A stretch of DNA of 64,000 bases from assembly GCA_022828595.1 (NCBI GenBank), contig JAKGHH010000001.1, positions 205,673,813-205,737,812 of the forward strand, written 5' to 3'. This stretch comes from Nelumbo lutea. Its lineage: Eukaryota > Streptophyta > Magnoliopsida > Proteales > Nelumbonaceae. Shown piece after piece: positions 46,512 through 58,500 of the stretch (positions are counted from its first letter, which is position 1; every line of letters starts with the position of its first letter). A model generated the notes under the pieces. That model saw only the letters and a program-made list of their open reading frames with translations, was not told the origin of the DNA and did no database searches. Both the position numbers and the translations under genes were made by a program.

Positions 46512-49500
46512 TTATAAAGAAAAGAATAAAAATTGTATATATTAAATTATAAATATATATTTTAATAAATATTATATTATTTATACATTTTATATAATAT
46601 ATAAGATACATATTATATATTTTATAAAATATATAATACCGAATCAGGCAAGGCCAGGCTTTTTTGACAAATCCCGAGCCCAACGCGAAACACAATCGGG
46701 CTTACTGTGTTAGGCCTGAGGTTAGGCCCGCGGGCCTAATTACATGACCAAGCCCGACCGGGGTGCAGGCCGGGCCATCGGGCTACCCGGCCCATGAACA
46801 GGTCTAGTGGTACCTGGATCTGGATCTGCAGAAGGAACTGGGGCTGGCCTGGACTGCTGATGACCAAAATCAACCTGCCTCCACCGCTTGTGATAGACTC
46901 GCAAATCCTGACACCTCTGACAACCCTCCCCATTACATCCCTCATCACTCAATGGAATAAGTAAAGGAACTTCTGATGAGTTAACCCCACTCTCACAACT
47001 CTCCTCCTGAGGAGAAGCCCTAGGGTAATAGGGTACCTCCTCAAAAGGGTCATAGCAGCAATAACCCTTTTGAGTTTGTGCATAACCAAGAAAAATACAT
47101 TCAAAGGCCTTAGGATCAAATTTGGAACGATGAGGTCCAAGAATCTGAACAAAGCAAGTGCAACCAAAGGTTTTAAGGGGAACAATAAACAATTCTTTAT
47201 CGGGGTATAAAAGGGTAAATGGAGGCTTCATGTCAAGAACCCGTGATGTGATACGAGCCCCAAACATCAGTATGCACAATATAAAAAGAATTACTACTTT
47301 TATTACTCAAGGAATAAGATGTTCTACAATGCTTTGCAAGCTCACAACTCTCACATCTCAAATTTGACATCTGAACAGACTTAAACAAATTTGGAAACAA
47401 ACTCTTCAAAGACCAAAAGGATAAATGACCCAACCGATTATGCCAAAGCATAACTTGACTAACAGACTGAGAAACAAAAGACTTCCTATCTTCACGATCT
47501 TCCCAATGAGAACTCTCTCCAAGCAGATAGTTTCCATTCGTCTCATGGTCAGTCCCAATCACCTTCCTTGTCTCCAAGTCTTGAAAAACACATCGGTCAG
47601 GGAAAAAAGTTACTAAACAATTATGATGTTTTGTAATACTATTGATTGAAAGCAAGTTAGTATCAAGCTTAGGAACATGTAGAACTGAAGATAAGGAAAT
47701 GATATTAGACAACTTGATGTCTCGCCAAAAATGGGAACAAGGGAACCATCAGCAATGGACACTTTATCTCTACCGGAAGATAAGTGATAGGTAGCGAACA
47801 ATGATGGCAAGCTAGTCATATGGTCAGATGCACCTGAGTCTATTACCCAACAATGTTCAGTGTTACCTGGAGATAAAGCATGGTAAGCTGAGGCCCGAGT
47901 ACCTGAATGAGCAAACGCTGATGTGGGAGAAGTTGATGGTGGCTGAGATGATCCCAACTTCCTTTTCCAACTGAGTTAGAGCAGCCCAGACAACAACTAG
48001 GGTGTCTAGAGGCGTGCCTTTTGTGCCCGATGAGGATGTAGAATCGGTATTAACAACCATATGATCATGCATTACCCCTTTTGTTCCTAGTTTTGCTAGA
48101 ACTAGATGACGGTGCAGCTTCCAACGTGTCTTTAGTATGCTTAGGTTTTTGCAATGTTCACACACTAGATCCCGCTTATCTTCCTTCTTTATATCCCTCT
48201 TCGTATCACCCCCAAACTTAGGTTTAACTGCTGCTAAGGTTGGTGGGAAGGGCTGATGCTGCATCATAACCTTTCTCCTAGTCTCTTCACTATGCACTAA
48301 GGAGTAGGCTTGGGATAAGGTCACACTCTCCTTTGTTAGTATTTGTTGTCTCACAATATCATAGTCAGGATTCAGACCAGCTAGGAATTCAAAAACCCTA
48401 TTAGTTTCAACTTGTTTTTTATGTGTGCATCCTTCTAACTTTCCCACTCAAGTGTTTCTAGGTGGTCAATTTCATGCCACAGATCTCAAGGTAGAGAAGT
48501 AAACTGAGACTGGTTTCTCTCATTGCTTAAGGTTGTTAACCTCACACTTCAATTCATAAGCTCTAGCAACATTAAGGGGTTGGGAGTAAGTCTCCATGAC
48601 ATCCCAAACTTCCTTGGCTGTTTTTTCCCACAAATAGTTCCGGCTGATATGTGGCTGCATAGAGTTGCATAGCCATGTCATAACCAAATAGTTCTCCTAA
48701 ACCCATTTGGTATAAGTTTGGTCCTCCTTTGTTGGTTCTTTCACATCTCCCAACAAGTAGCTGAGATTTCCTCTACCCCCAACGGCCATCATGGCCGATT
48801 GAGCCCATTCTAAGTAGTTTGATCCATCAAACTTCACAATTGTAATCTGAAAGGCATTCTCAGACATGTTACCAGACACCTCCCCCTTGATTCTTGAACT
48901 CCATTCTTGGTCAATAATTAATAATAAAAAACCTTTTAAACTACTGTAATAGAAAAACAACACCCAAACAACTGATAACAATTGGCCCAAGTCTTCCAAA
49001 GAACAAAGAAAACAGGATTCTATATGAAACCAGTTCAAAATCTGATATTGGAACCAACAACAATTCTGAATTTTAGGGTTTTCTCTCAAAACCCTAAAGG
49101 AAAAAAAAAAACAGATTTTCCAACCGCACCTCTCAGAATAGACCAAGATGATTTTTTTCCAATGTTATTCTCAAGAAAAAAAACTTTATGAAAGAAAATC
49201 TCTGGCCGCCACCTTCTGTCTGATGCAAAACCCTAACCTTGAGGATCTGAAGCCTTTTCTGATTCTTCCCGACTACTAGAACTCTCCCAGCCTTCTACAA
49301 CCTTCTTAGTAGCAGTCACACACTACCAGTAACCTCCAAGAATCAATCGATCCTCCTTTGTTGAAATACTTCTAAACCTAGGAAATTCTCATGTAGTCAA
49401 TCTAATTAGACTAACATAAGAGCTCCTAACCTGGCTCTGATACCAAGTAGTCGATCAAGACTACAATCAGTCTTGAATTCAAAGAAAAGAAAGAAGAAAT

Positions 49501-52500
49501 TTCAAAAGAGAAGAGAGGGAGAAAAGAGAAGAAGCACACAAAGAGATTTTGAAAAGAGAGAGAGGGTTGATCAGTAGATCTACCGACCCACTCTTAATAT
49601 TTACATATGTTGATTAATTGTAGAAGGGCTGAATTGCCCTTATTGCTTACATGGCAAATAAACTAATAATAAAGCTGAAATAACAAGCTGTAATAACAAA
49701 CTGAAATAACTACCAACTAACACCGACATAACTAACAAAAAATATGCTGCCATTCGAACACAGTGGGGACCACATCAGTGTTCTATATATATAAATCCTA
49801 GGGTAGATCCCTAGGTTCCATAAATAAGTAATGATCTTTAACTAATAATTGTTAGAATGTTAGAGTGATGCTCGGCTGATAAGAGTTCTTATTAGCCCAT
49901 TCTTATGTTTAACTTATCTTGTAACAGGGCCTGTGTTAATGGGCCTAATCCTGTTTAATGATTTAAGTCATCTGAGTGTCCCATCACTAATCAGTGGCAT
50001 CCCAGTAATTTCTTGTACCTTGTACTATATTCATATATAAATAATAGCATGGTCGACTGGCAAGTACAGTTCAACATTCACTGCATTTCAAAGGTTCTCT
50101 TCTCTTCTTTGCTACTTCGACAGCTCCTAAGATTACATGGTATCAGAGCATTAGATTCTTCCTAGTTTGAGTCGGCGCACTCTCTTCTCTTGCTGTCTTT
50201 TCATCTTCTCTCTTCCTTTTCTAGGTTGCTGCAGTAAAGACCTAGGGGTGTAAGAGAGTAAAGTAAGTTCGAACCTAGGGTTTCTCTTGGTTGTAGGACT
50301 CAAGGGAAGTAAGACCCAGACGTAGATGTCCTACTAGGTTATTTCCAGCAAGTAGTAGCTATCTGGCTACTAAGAGAGGTTTGTATAAGACAGACCTAGT
50401 TGAGGACTAGCACTAGCCAAAAGGTGGAGAGCCTCTTCTACAGTTGCAATTTCGGTGCACCAGCAAGACTCTTACAGAACAGTGGTAAAGAGCCCTATTT
50501 TTCAAGTCGGTTACCAATCCTACTTCAGCCCTGCACAGCACAGTGGTAAAAACTTACACTACACAGTTGCAGTCTCAAACTTTTACTTGCTACTGTACCC
50601 GAAATGGTTCAATCCAAGTGAAGTCTATCTAGTGTACTACCAACACTGTGAACATTGTGCCCACTTCGGCCAGCCCTAAACAGAACCACCTACAACACTG
50701 AACAACTCTAGGACTGAAGTCATGATGTCCTCACTATCCAGTGAAGTTTCCTCTAGAGATAACAGACCTGTCGCAAGGTCCTCAAGCCTGGAAAACCCTA
50801 ATCTGCACAACTTGCAGATTACAAGTGTGTTGCTGGATGAGTATAATTTCAGAGAGTGGTCCATCTCAGCAAGGTTGTTCATTACCTCTCGTGATCTCAC
50901 AAGCTATTTGGATGGAGACAAGAAAGAACCAGAAATTGGCAGTCCTGAATACACCGTGTGGCGCAAGGAAAATGCCACAGTCATGTCTTGGTTGCTGGCC
51001 TCCATGACTCCTCAGGTGGCTAGAACTGTTCATCATTTCCCTACAGCCGCTAAAATTTGGGAGATTGCAGCCCTAAGGCAAGGAGACATGTCCGTGGCAA
51101 CATACTTTGCAACACTGGAAGGCCTCTGGAAAGAGCTTGACCATCACTTGATTTTGGATTGGGAAAATGCCAAGGATAAGGAGAGGCAAGACAAGTAGAT
51201 TAATGAGGGCAGAGCCTTCAAGTTTCTGGCAAGCGTAGACCCTGTATATGAAGGTATAAGGTCACAGATTCTAGGGAGAGATGAATTACATGAGCTTCAC
51301 CATGTCTACTACCCGGTGAGGAATGAAGAAATAAGGAGAAAGGAGATGCAAGTTGACTCCCAGACATAGTCAACAGAACTATCTGGAGAACATTCAGCCC
51401 TAGTCTCCACTAAGGGAAACAGATTTTCAGACAAGAAGTCCCTCAAGTGTACCCATTGTGGTGGTGAGAAACACACAAAGGAGAAATGTTGGGTCTTGTA
51501 CCCTCATCTGAAGCCAGTTGCTCTGAGAAAGGACAAAAGGCAATATAAGGGGCACACAGCAAGTGGGAATCTTGCCACCAACAACAGTAGTGACAACTCA
51601 CAGAGTACTCAGACAGTGTCCTCTTCCACCACAAGGCAGGCTGCCGACTCCTCTGGACCAAGTACTTTGGGCTTCACAACTAGTGAGGTAGAGGTTCTCA
51701 GCCGAGCATTAGCCCGTCTGAAGAACAATTCTTTAGCTTCCACCTCTCTTGCCAAATCAGGTACAACCTCTGCATTTAGTGCAACTAGTTCCATTAATTC
51801 TACCTCTTGGGTGATTGATTTCGGAGCCACTGATCATATGACACATATGTCCTTATTCTCTTCATATCATTTGTTGTCTGGCCAGGATAAGATGAGAGTA
51901 GCTTATGGGTCTCTCTCCACCATCTCTGGAAAGGGGGTGGTTGACCTAAGCAAAAATCTCTCTCTTAAATCAGTCCTACATGTTCCTAGTCTTACCTCAA
52001 ATCTATTGTCTGTTTCAAAGCTTACGAAAAATTTGAACTGTAGTATAATTTTTTTCCTTCTCATTGTGTTTTCCATGATAGATTGACGAGGAGTCAATAA
52101 TGAATCAATAGCTCAGCCCTACAAGCTTCTCATTTTGATGCAGATATCAGCTCAGCCCTACAAGCTTCTGCTACTACTAATCCGGAAAGTGTGGAGTCAA
52201 TAGCTAGGCTGCACTTGTGGCATGCTAGGTTAGGTCATTTGTCTTTTTCTTCTTTAACAATGTTGTTTCCCGAATTATGTAAGGGCATTCCAAGTCAGAG
52301 TTTAATTTGTGATGTGTGTCAAATGTCAAAACAATGTAGATCAAGTATCCACTTTCTAGTAATCAAATTCAAGCCCCTTTTGATTTGGTTCATTCTGATG
52401 TTTGGGTCCTTCACCCATTGTTTCCATTGATGGTTTCCATTACTTTATCAGTTTCATTGACCATTATTCTCGGTGCACTTGGATTTATCTGTTAAAAGGA

Positions 52501-55500
52501 CGTGATGAAGTTCCTCGGATAACTATGATGTTTTGCAAGATGGTTGAAACACAATTTGATAAGAAGATTAAGCAATTCCGTTCAGACAACGCAGCCAAAT
52601 ACTTTGAAAGATCCCTATACTCATTCATGGAAGATGTAGGCATGTTACACCAATCATCATGTGCTTACACCCCTCAGCAAAATGGGGTTGCTGAGCGCAA
52701 GAATAGGCACCTATTGGAGACAGCTCGAGCCCTACTTTTCCAACACAATGTGCCCAAGCAATATTGGTCTCAAGCTGTACTCACTGCATCATACCTGATA
52801 AATCGGATGTCATCCAAAATTTCCTCTTTTCCCACGGGTTTTTGGTTGTACATGTTTCATACATGTGAAGGATCCAAAGAAAACCAAGCTGGATCCCAAG
52901 GCTACAAAGGGATTTTTTTTTGGGGTACTCTCCTACGCAAAAGGGGTATAAGTGTTATGATCCTGTCTCCAAGAAAAAATGTCACCAGAGATGTAGTCTT
53001 TTATGAGTCTCAACCCTATTTCCAATCTTCTCAAAATCCTCTTCAGGAGTGGGTTGGAAGAGGATTCTCATTCTCCCTTCTTATTTGTTTCCCTTTCATC
53101 ACCTTCCATTACTCCTAGTTGTAACATTCTGGGTCAACCTAGTGAGACTCCCACTGTGCCAGTTACTTCTCCAGATTCAGCTGATGCTTCTGAAGGTTTA
53201 AGTAGGCAAGAGAAAGAGATACTTACATACAGTAGAAGGAAGAAGGGCCCTCAACCTCATGAGACTCCCACTGTGCCAGTTGCTTTCCGTAAGCTAGTTC
53301 GTTCTTGTACCACTCGGCATCCCATAGTTGATTATGTTTTGTGTCTGCTCTTTTCTCTGTATGTGTCCCTTCCAGGTACTCGGAGGCGGCATCTGATCCA
53401 AGGTGGAAAGAAGCCATGAATGAAGAGACGAAAGCCCTAATGAAAGCAAGAATGTGGGAATTGGTGGACCTAACAGAGGGGAAAGGCACTGTTGGGTGCA
53501 CGTGGGTATTCACAGTAAAGCACAGGGAAGATGGGTCAATTGAGAGGTACAAGGCTAGACTTGTAGCAAAGGAATTTACACAAAATGAAGGAATTGACTA
53601 TAAGAAAACCTTTGCCCCAGTAGCAAAGCTCAACACAATCAGAGTTCTACTGTCACTAGCAGCAAAATTCTCTTGGGAACTTCATCAGCTGGATGTGAAG
53701 AATGCCTTCCTAAATGGTGATCTTCATGAAGAGGTATTCATGGAACCCCCACCTGGATATGATGTTGGAAAGAAGGTGTGTAAACTAAGGAAAGCATTAT
53801 ATGGTTTGAAGCAGTCTCCCCAGGCATGGTTTGAGAGACTTTGTATGGCCATGAAGAAAGTGGGGTACACTCAGAGTAGTGCAGATCATACATTGTTTAC
53901 AAGGAGACAGGATGACAAACTTACAACACTCATTGTTTATGTGGATGATATGGTGATTACTGGAAATGATGTGAAAGAGATGAAGTGACTTAAGGAGTTC
54001 TTAGCTTCAGAATTTGAGATCAAAGACCTAGGAAATCTGAGATATTTTCTTGGGATTGAAGTTGCTAGATCAAGAGAAGGAATCTACATATGTCAATGAA
54101 AATATGTGCTAGATCTCCTAGAGGAAACAAGCATGATGGGGTGCAGGCCAGCAGACACTCCAATAGAACCGAACCATGGATTACAAGAATCAATGGGTGA
54201 GGAATACTGTGATAAAGAAAGGTACCAAAAATTGGTAGGAAAACTGATATACTTATCCCTTACTCAGCCAGGCATTGCCCATGCAGTGCATGTTGTCAGT
54301 CAATTCAGGCACTCACCAAAGACCCCTCATTTGAGAGCAATGGAAAGAATTCTCAGATACTTGAAGACTTGCCCAGGGAAAGGAATTCTATTCAGGAAAA
54401 ACAACAGACTTGAAATTGAAGCCCACACTGATGTTGATTGGGCTGGGTCTGTTGGAGACAGAAAATCAACCTCAGGTTATTGTACATTCTTGAGAGGAAA
54501 CCTAGTCACATGGCGCAGTAAGAAGCAGAATGTTGTGGCTAGATCAAGTGCAGAAGCAGAATACCGAGCTATGGCACACGGGGTTGCTGAACTCTTATGG
54601 CTCAGAACTCTTTTTAATGAGCTTAGTATCAAAACTGAGGGTCCTCTCAAGCTGTATTGTGATAATAAAGCTGCTATCAACATTGCCAACAATCCCGTGC
54701 AGCATGACAGGACAAAACATATTGAAATTGATCGACACTTTGTCAGAGAGAGAATTATTTCAGGAGAACTCTGTATGCCTTATACTCCATCAGAGATGCA
54801 GATTGTAGATGTATTAACTAAAGGGCCGACAACAACAAAGTTCAGGGATATACTTGGCAAGGTAAGCATGATTGATATCCATGCTTAGCTTGAGGGGGAG
54901 TGTTAGAATGTTAGAGTGATGTTCGGCTGATAAGAGTTCTTATTAGCCCATTCTTATTTTTAACTTATCTTGTAACTGGGCCTGTGTTAATGGGCCTAAT
55001 CCTGTTCAATGATTTAAGTCATCTGGGTGTCCCATCACTAATCAAGGGCATCCCAGTAATTTCTTGTACCTTGTACTATATTCATATATAAATAATAGCA
55101 TGGTCGACTAGCAAGTACAGTTCGACATTCACTGCATTTTAGAGGTTCTCTTCTCTTCTTTGCTACTTCGAGTACAGTTCCTAAGATTACAATAATCACC
55201 ATAATTCTCATGAAATTAAGTATAAACCCCATATCAATAAATAGAAAGTGAACATATTTATGAGTAGAAAATAATTAAGGAAAGAAACAGACAAAACACA
55301 AGGGTTGAGCCCTTGTTTTGGTCCTAGGAAGAAGTCCTATTGATCGTTCTTGTGTGTCAATTGCATAAAATCTTCAATTATTTTTACTTATCAACTCAGG
55401 TTTTATAGTTCTAAAGGGTTGAAGACTATGTCATCAACTTGTGCCTCAATTGGACCCAAAAAAATAAGAAAATAATAAAAAGAAACTAGTACAAGAATAA

Positions 55501-58500
55501 CAATATTAATACTATAAACCCACAAAAAAGTGAAGAGAACAAATTTTATGGAGGAAATGAAAAATTGCAGAAAATCTAAGAATGACAAGGAGAGGGATCA
55601 AACTTGTGTTTGAAAGCATCTTATGAAGGGCCATAAGTTGGGTAAATCCTTGGATCTGTTCTCCACCTACACTTTTGATGACATAAGGGGAAATTGGGAA
55701 CAACTGGCCAAAAGTTCTGCAGTCAGAAGCAAGTCAGTGGTGGATTGGAAGTCTCTTGATGCAGGTGTCATTAAACTAAATTTTGATGGCAGTAGTTTGG
55801 GCTAGGGGTGATCATGGGCCGGGCCTAGGCCAGGCTTAGCACTTATATTAAGCCCTAGCCCAAGTCTATACGGGCCTGATTCCAGGCCAATGTCTTTTAT
55901 ATATAAAGCATTATATATCTATAATATTTTATATTAAATGACATAACATGCATATAAACTTTTATTTTATGTATTATATAATATAAATTATATAAAATAT
56001 ATAATACAATGTAAAATAACATGTATACATATGTATACATTATACACAATGCATAAGTTTAAATATATGTGGGCCAGGCTGGGCCCGGGCCCTGGGCTTG
56101 AAGTATTAAGCCCAAGCCTGGCCCTAAAATTTGTGGGCCTGGGCCCGGGCCGGGCATGAACACAAAACCCAGGCCCAAGCTCGGAATTTCTGGGCCGGGC
56201 TGAAATGATCACCCCTAGTTTGGGCAACCCGTGGCCTTCTGGAATAGGGGGTCTTTAGAAACGAAGAAGGTCAGATTGTAGCTATATTTTCTGGTCCAAT
56301 AGGGTGGGGAGACTCAGTAAATGCAGAACTTCAAGCTGTGTTACAAGGTGCAGAATATGCAAGAGAGTTGGCAGTGGAGCATTTAATGATTGAAGGTGAT
56401 TCCAAATTGGTTGTTGGATGGCTAAAGGAACCTGAGACGGCAGCCTGGCCGTACAGGGGGACTTTGAGAAGATTTAAGTGGCTGACTTCAAATATTTCAG
56501 TCACAGTTCAATGGGAAAGAAGATCAGCAAATGGGCTGGCAGACCTTCTAGCTAAACAAGGAGTACATAGGAATCAGCTCTTTTGGGCTCAATTGTAAGC
56601 TTTATGATGTAGTTAGGAGGCTGGACCTCGCGCCTCTTAGTGGGGAACTGTATGATGTATACTTAGTTCTTTAATCAATAATATTATCATTTCCATTATC
56701 TATCAAAAAAAAATCTGAAAATCAAACAGATGATACTAAAAATCCAGCAAACTTTCAAGTTTCTTTCAGATAAATTCTAGTATATCCAAATGAAAGAGCA
56801 CAATGGCAACAAGCGTTAACTTAAAAGCCATATATTGAGCATACCTGAAACAAACATCAGAGAACGGTTAACAAGTTGATGATAATGCTTGCGGTTTCTA
56901 CCAGCTTCAGTCTCAGGAATGCTCAAATTAGGGTGTTCTGCTGCACTTATAATCCTACGAAATATACTATTGAAATCTCCTAACTTCATGCTCACAGGGA
57001 TGGGTGCATCTATTCCCATGTCTTGACTAACCTACAACAGCAGAATTACAATCAAAGATTATTAACTATAGGTTCTACATAACCTTTGAAACCAGTATTG
57101 TCATAAAGTTACTGAAACTGTGTAGACAATAAATAAAAACTGTTATAAAGACTTAAAAATAAGTAATGTAAGAGAGAGAGAGAGAGAGAGAGAGAACAAA
57201 AGAAACAATGTCCTGAAATTGCCCATCTGTCCATATGGCATCCATAATACTTCCATGAATTTATACTAACCACAGGGTGTTACTGCTATTAACTTTATAA
57301 TTGCAACAACTTGAAAATCAGGATGCTATATCAAACTTGTAACACTTTCTAAAATAAACATTCAGAATAGCTGTTTTAAAAATTAGATTTTCCCAACAAG
57401 AAGAAATCTAGTGAAATAAGTAAAGATGCCTAAGAATCTCACTACAGATTTAAATATAAAAGAACAAGGCTATCTCATGACAAAGCAACTACCCTTGTGG
57501 AATCTTGTATAGCCAGTGGGTATGGATCAAGATCATCCTTAGCTGCAACAATGAGACAAGGCACCTCAAAGCCACTGTCCTCTCCATGACTAGCAACTTC
57601 TAAAAGCAATTCAGTTGCTTTCCTCCAAGAACTTTCATCAGAACTAAAATTGAAGACAAAAGAAATGTCATCTCCCAAGGAAAAATGAGGAAATTATGAT
57701 TACATGGAAAAAAGGAGTGTCAGTACTAAAAGAAATTACAATAATGAAAATTTGTAACAAATAAGAAAGTCTAGTTTCCCAATTAAGTAATGTCCAGATC
57801 CACAACTCTTGCTCCCCCTGTTAAGTCAACAGAAGTAGAAATGCAAATGAAAAATAAAAACACAAAACAAATACAAGAAGCTAATGAATTCCAATTGCAA
57901 CTGGTCAAAGGCTGCCTTCCCAAGTGAGGGCTCAGTGAGTGATGCGTCTAATCCATTTTTGGATAAAAAATGTCAGGTAGTAGCTTCAAGTATAAGCTCA
58001 CTTTGTGGTAGCGAAGCAACTACTTTCATTAGGTACAATGAACAATATACCATAGGAAGCAAGTAATTATGCAAGCTTGCTACTTCATTTCTTTTCCTCA
58101 CCTTTTGTTTCTTTTTTCTTGTACAGGGTGGGGAGCAAAAGCTTTCACGAGATGCATGAAAACATTGAATATAATAAAATCAGCCATGGCAACAGAAGTA
58201 GAATGGTTGCACAATATATCAAAAACTGAAATTGGGGGGAAAAGAATGGGAACTGATCAAAGAATGTTCCATTAATCATTAAGAGTAATGAAGAGATACG
58301 GTAACAAAAGGATGGCAACAAGGTGGCCCAAATAAAAGGTTGAGAAAAGTAACAAAAAGAACAGTGTAAAAGGAAAATATCTAGAAACATCAAACTTATT
58401 ATTGAGATTTAAAAAAAAAAAAAAAGAGCAAATGGCATGCTGGAGTTTCGAGGAAACCACTTTTAACTGCAGAGCATGTATTATATTCCAACCTACAAAG

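Larger units (their letters stand above)
44743..49787 (-). mobile_element. Copia D, A-family element without 3' LTR
   Basis: It has a 5' LTR (49446-49787) and PBS on the right, gag-PR-(IN)-RT-RH on the minus strand, but RNase H stops at the L1 edge (44742) and no 3' LTR follows. It is the same family as Copia A by LTR and protein likeness but more worn. A hAT-type MITE (46311-46806) sits between integrase and RT, and most of the integrase core is deleted. Confidence 0.88.
49850..55191 (+). mobile_element. Copia F, structurally complete LTR retrotransposon
   Basis: LTRs of 288 and 291 bp (TGTTAG...ATTACA), ATAAT target duplication on both sides (49845-49849 and 55192-55196), PBS and PPT touching the LTRs, and gag-PR-IN-RT-RH in order. 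The two LTRs differ at about a dozen positions plus a 3-bp indel by eye. That makes it one of the younger elements here, though not recent. A handful of stops and shifts break the polyprotein. Confidence 0.94.
42841..56844 (-). other. MIRO last intron (14,004 bp)
   Basis: Donor CAG/GTATGC at 56844, acceptor AACAG at 42841. From the donor side it contains an L1 3' end with a MITE, Copia F, Copia D with another MITE, L1 pieces with poly(A) tracts, and about 650 bp of unassigned DNA next to the acceptor. Copia F lies antisense to MIRO, Copia D sense. Confidence 0.92.

Noticed and set aside
53003..53419. Plus-strand ORF of 138 residues between Copia F integrase and RT
   Set aside because: Out of frame with both domains; covers the usual variable linker of the polyprotein.
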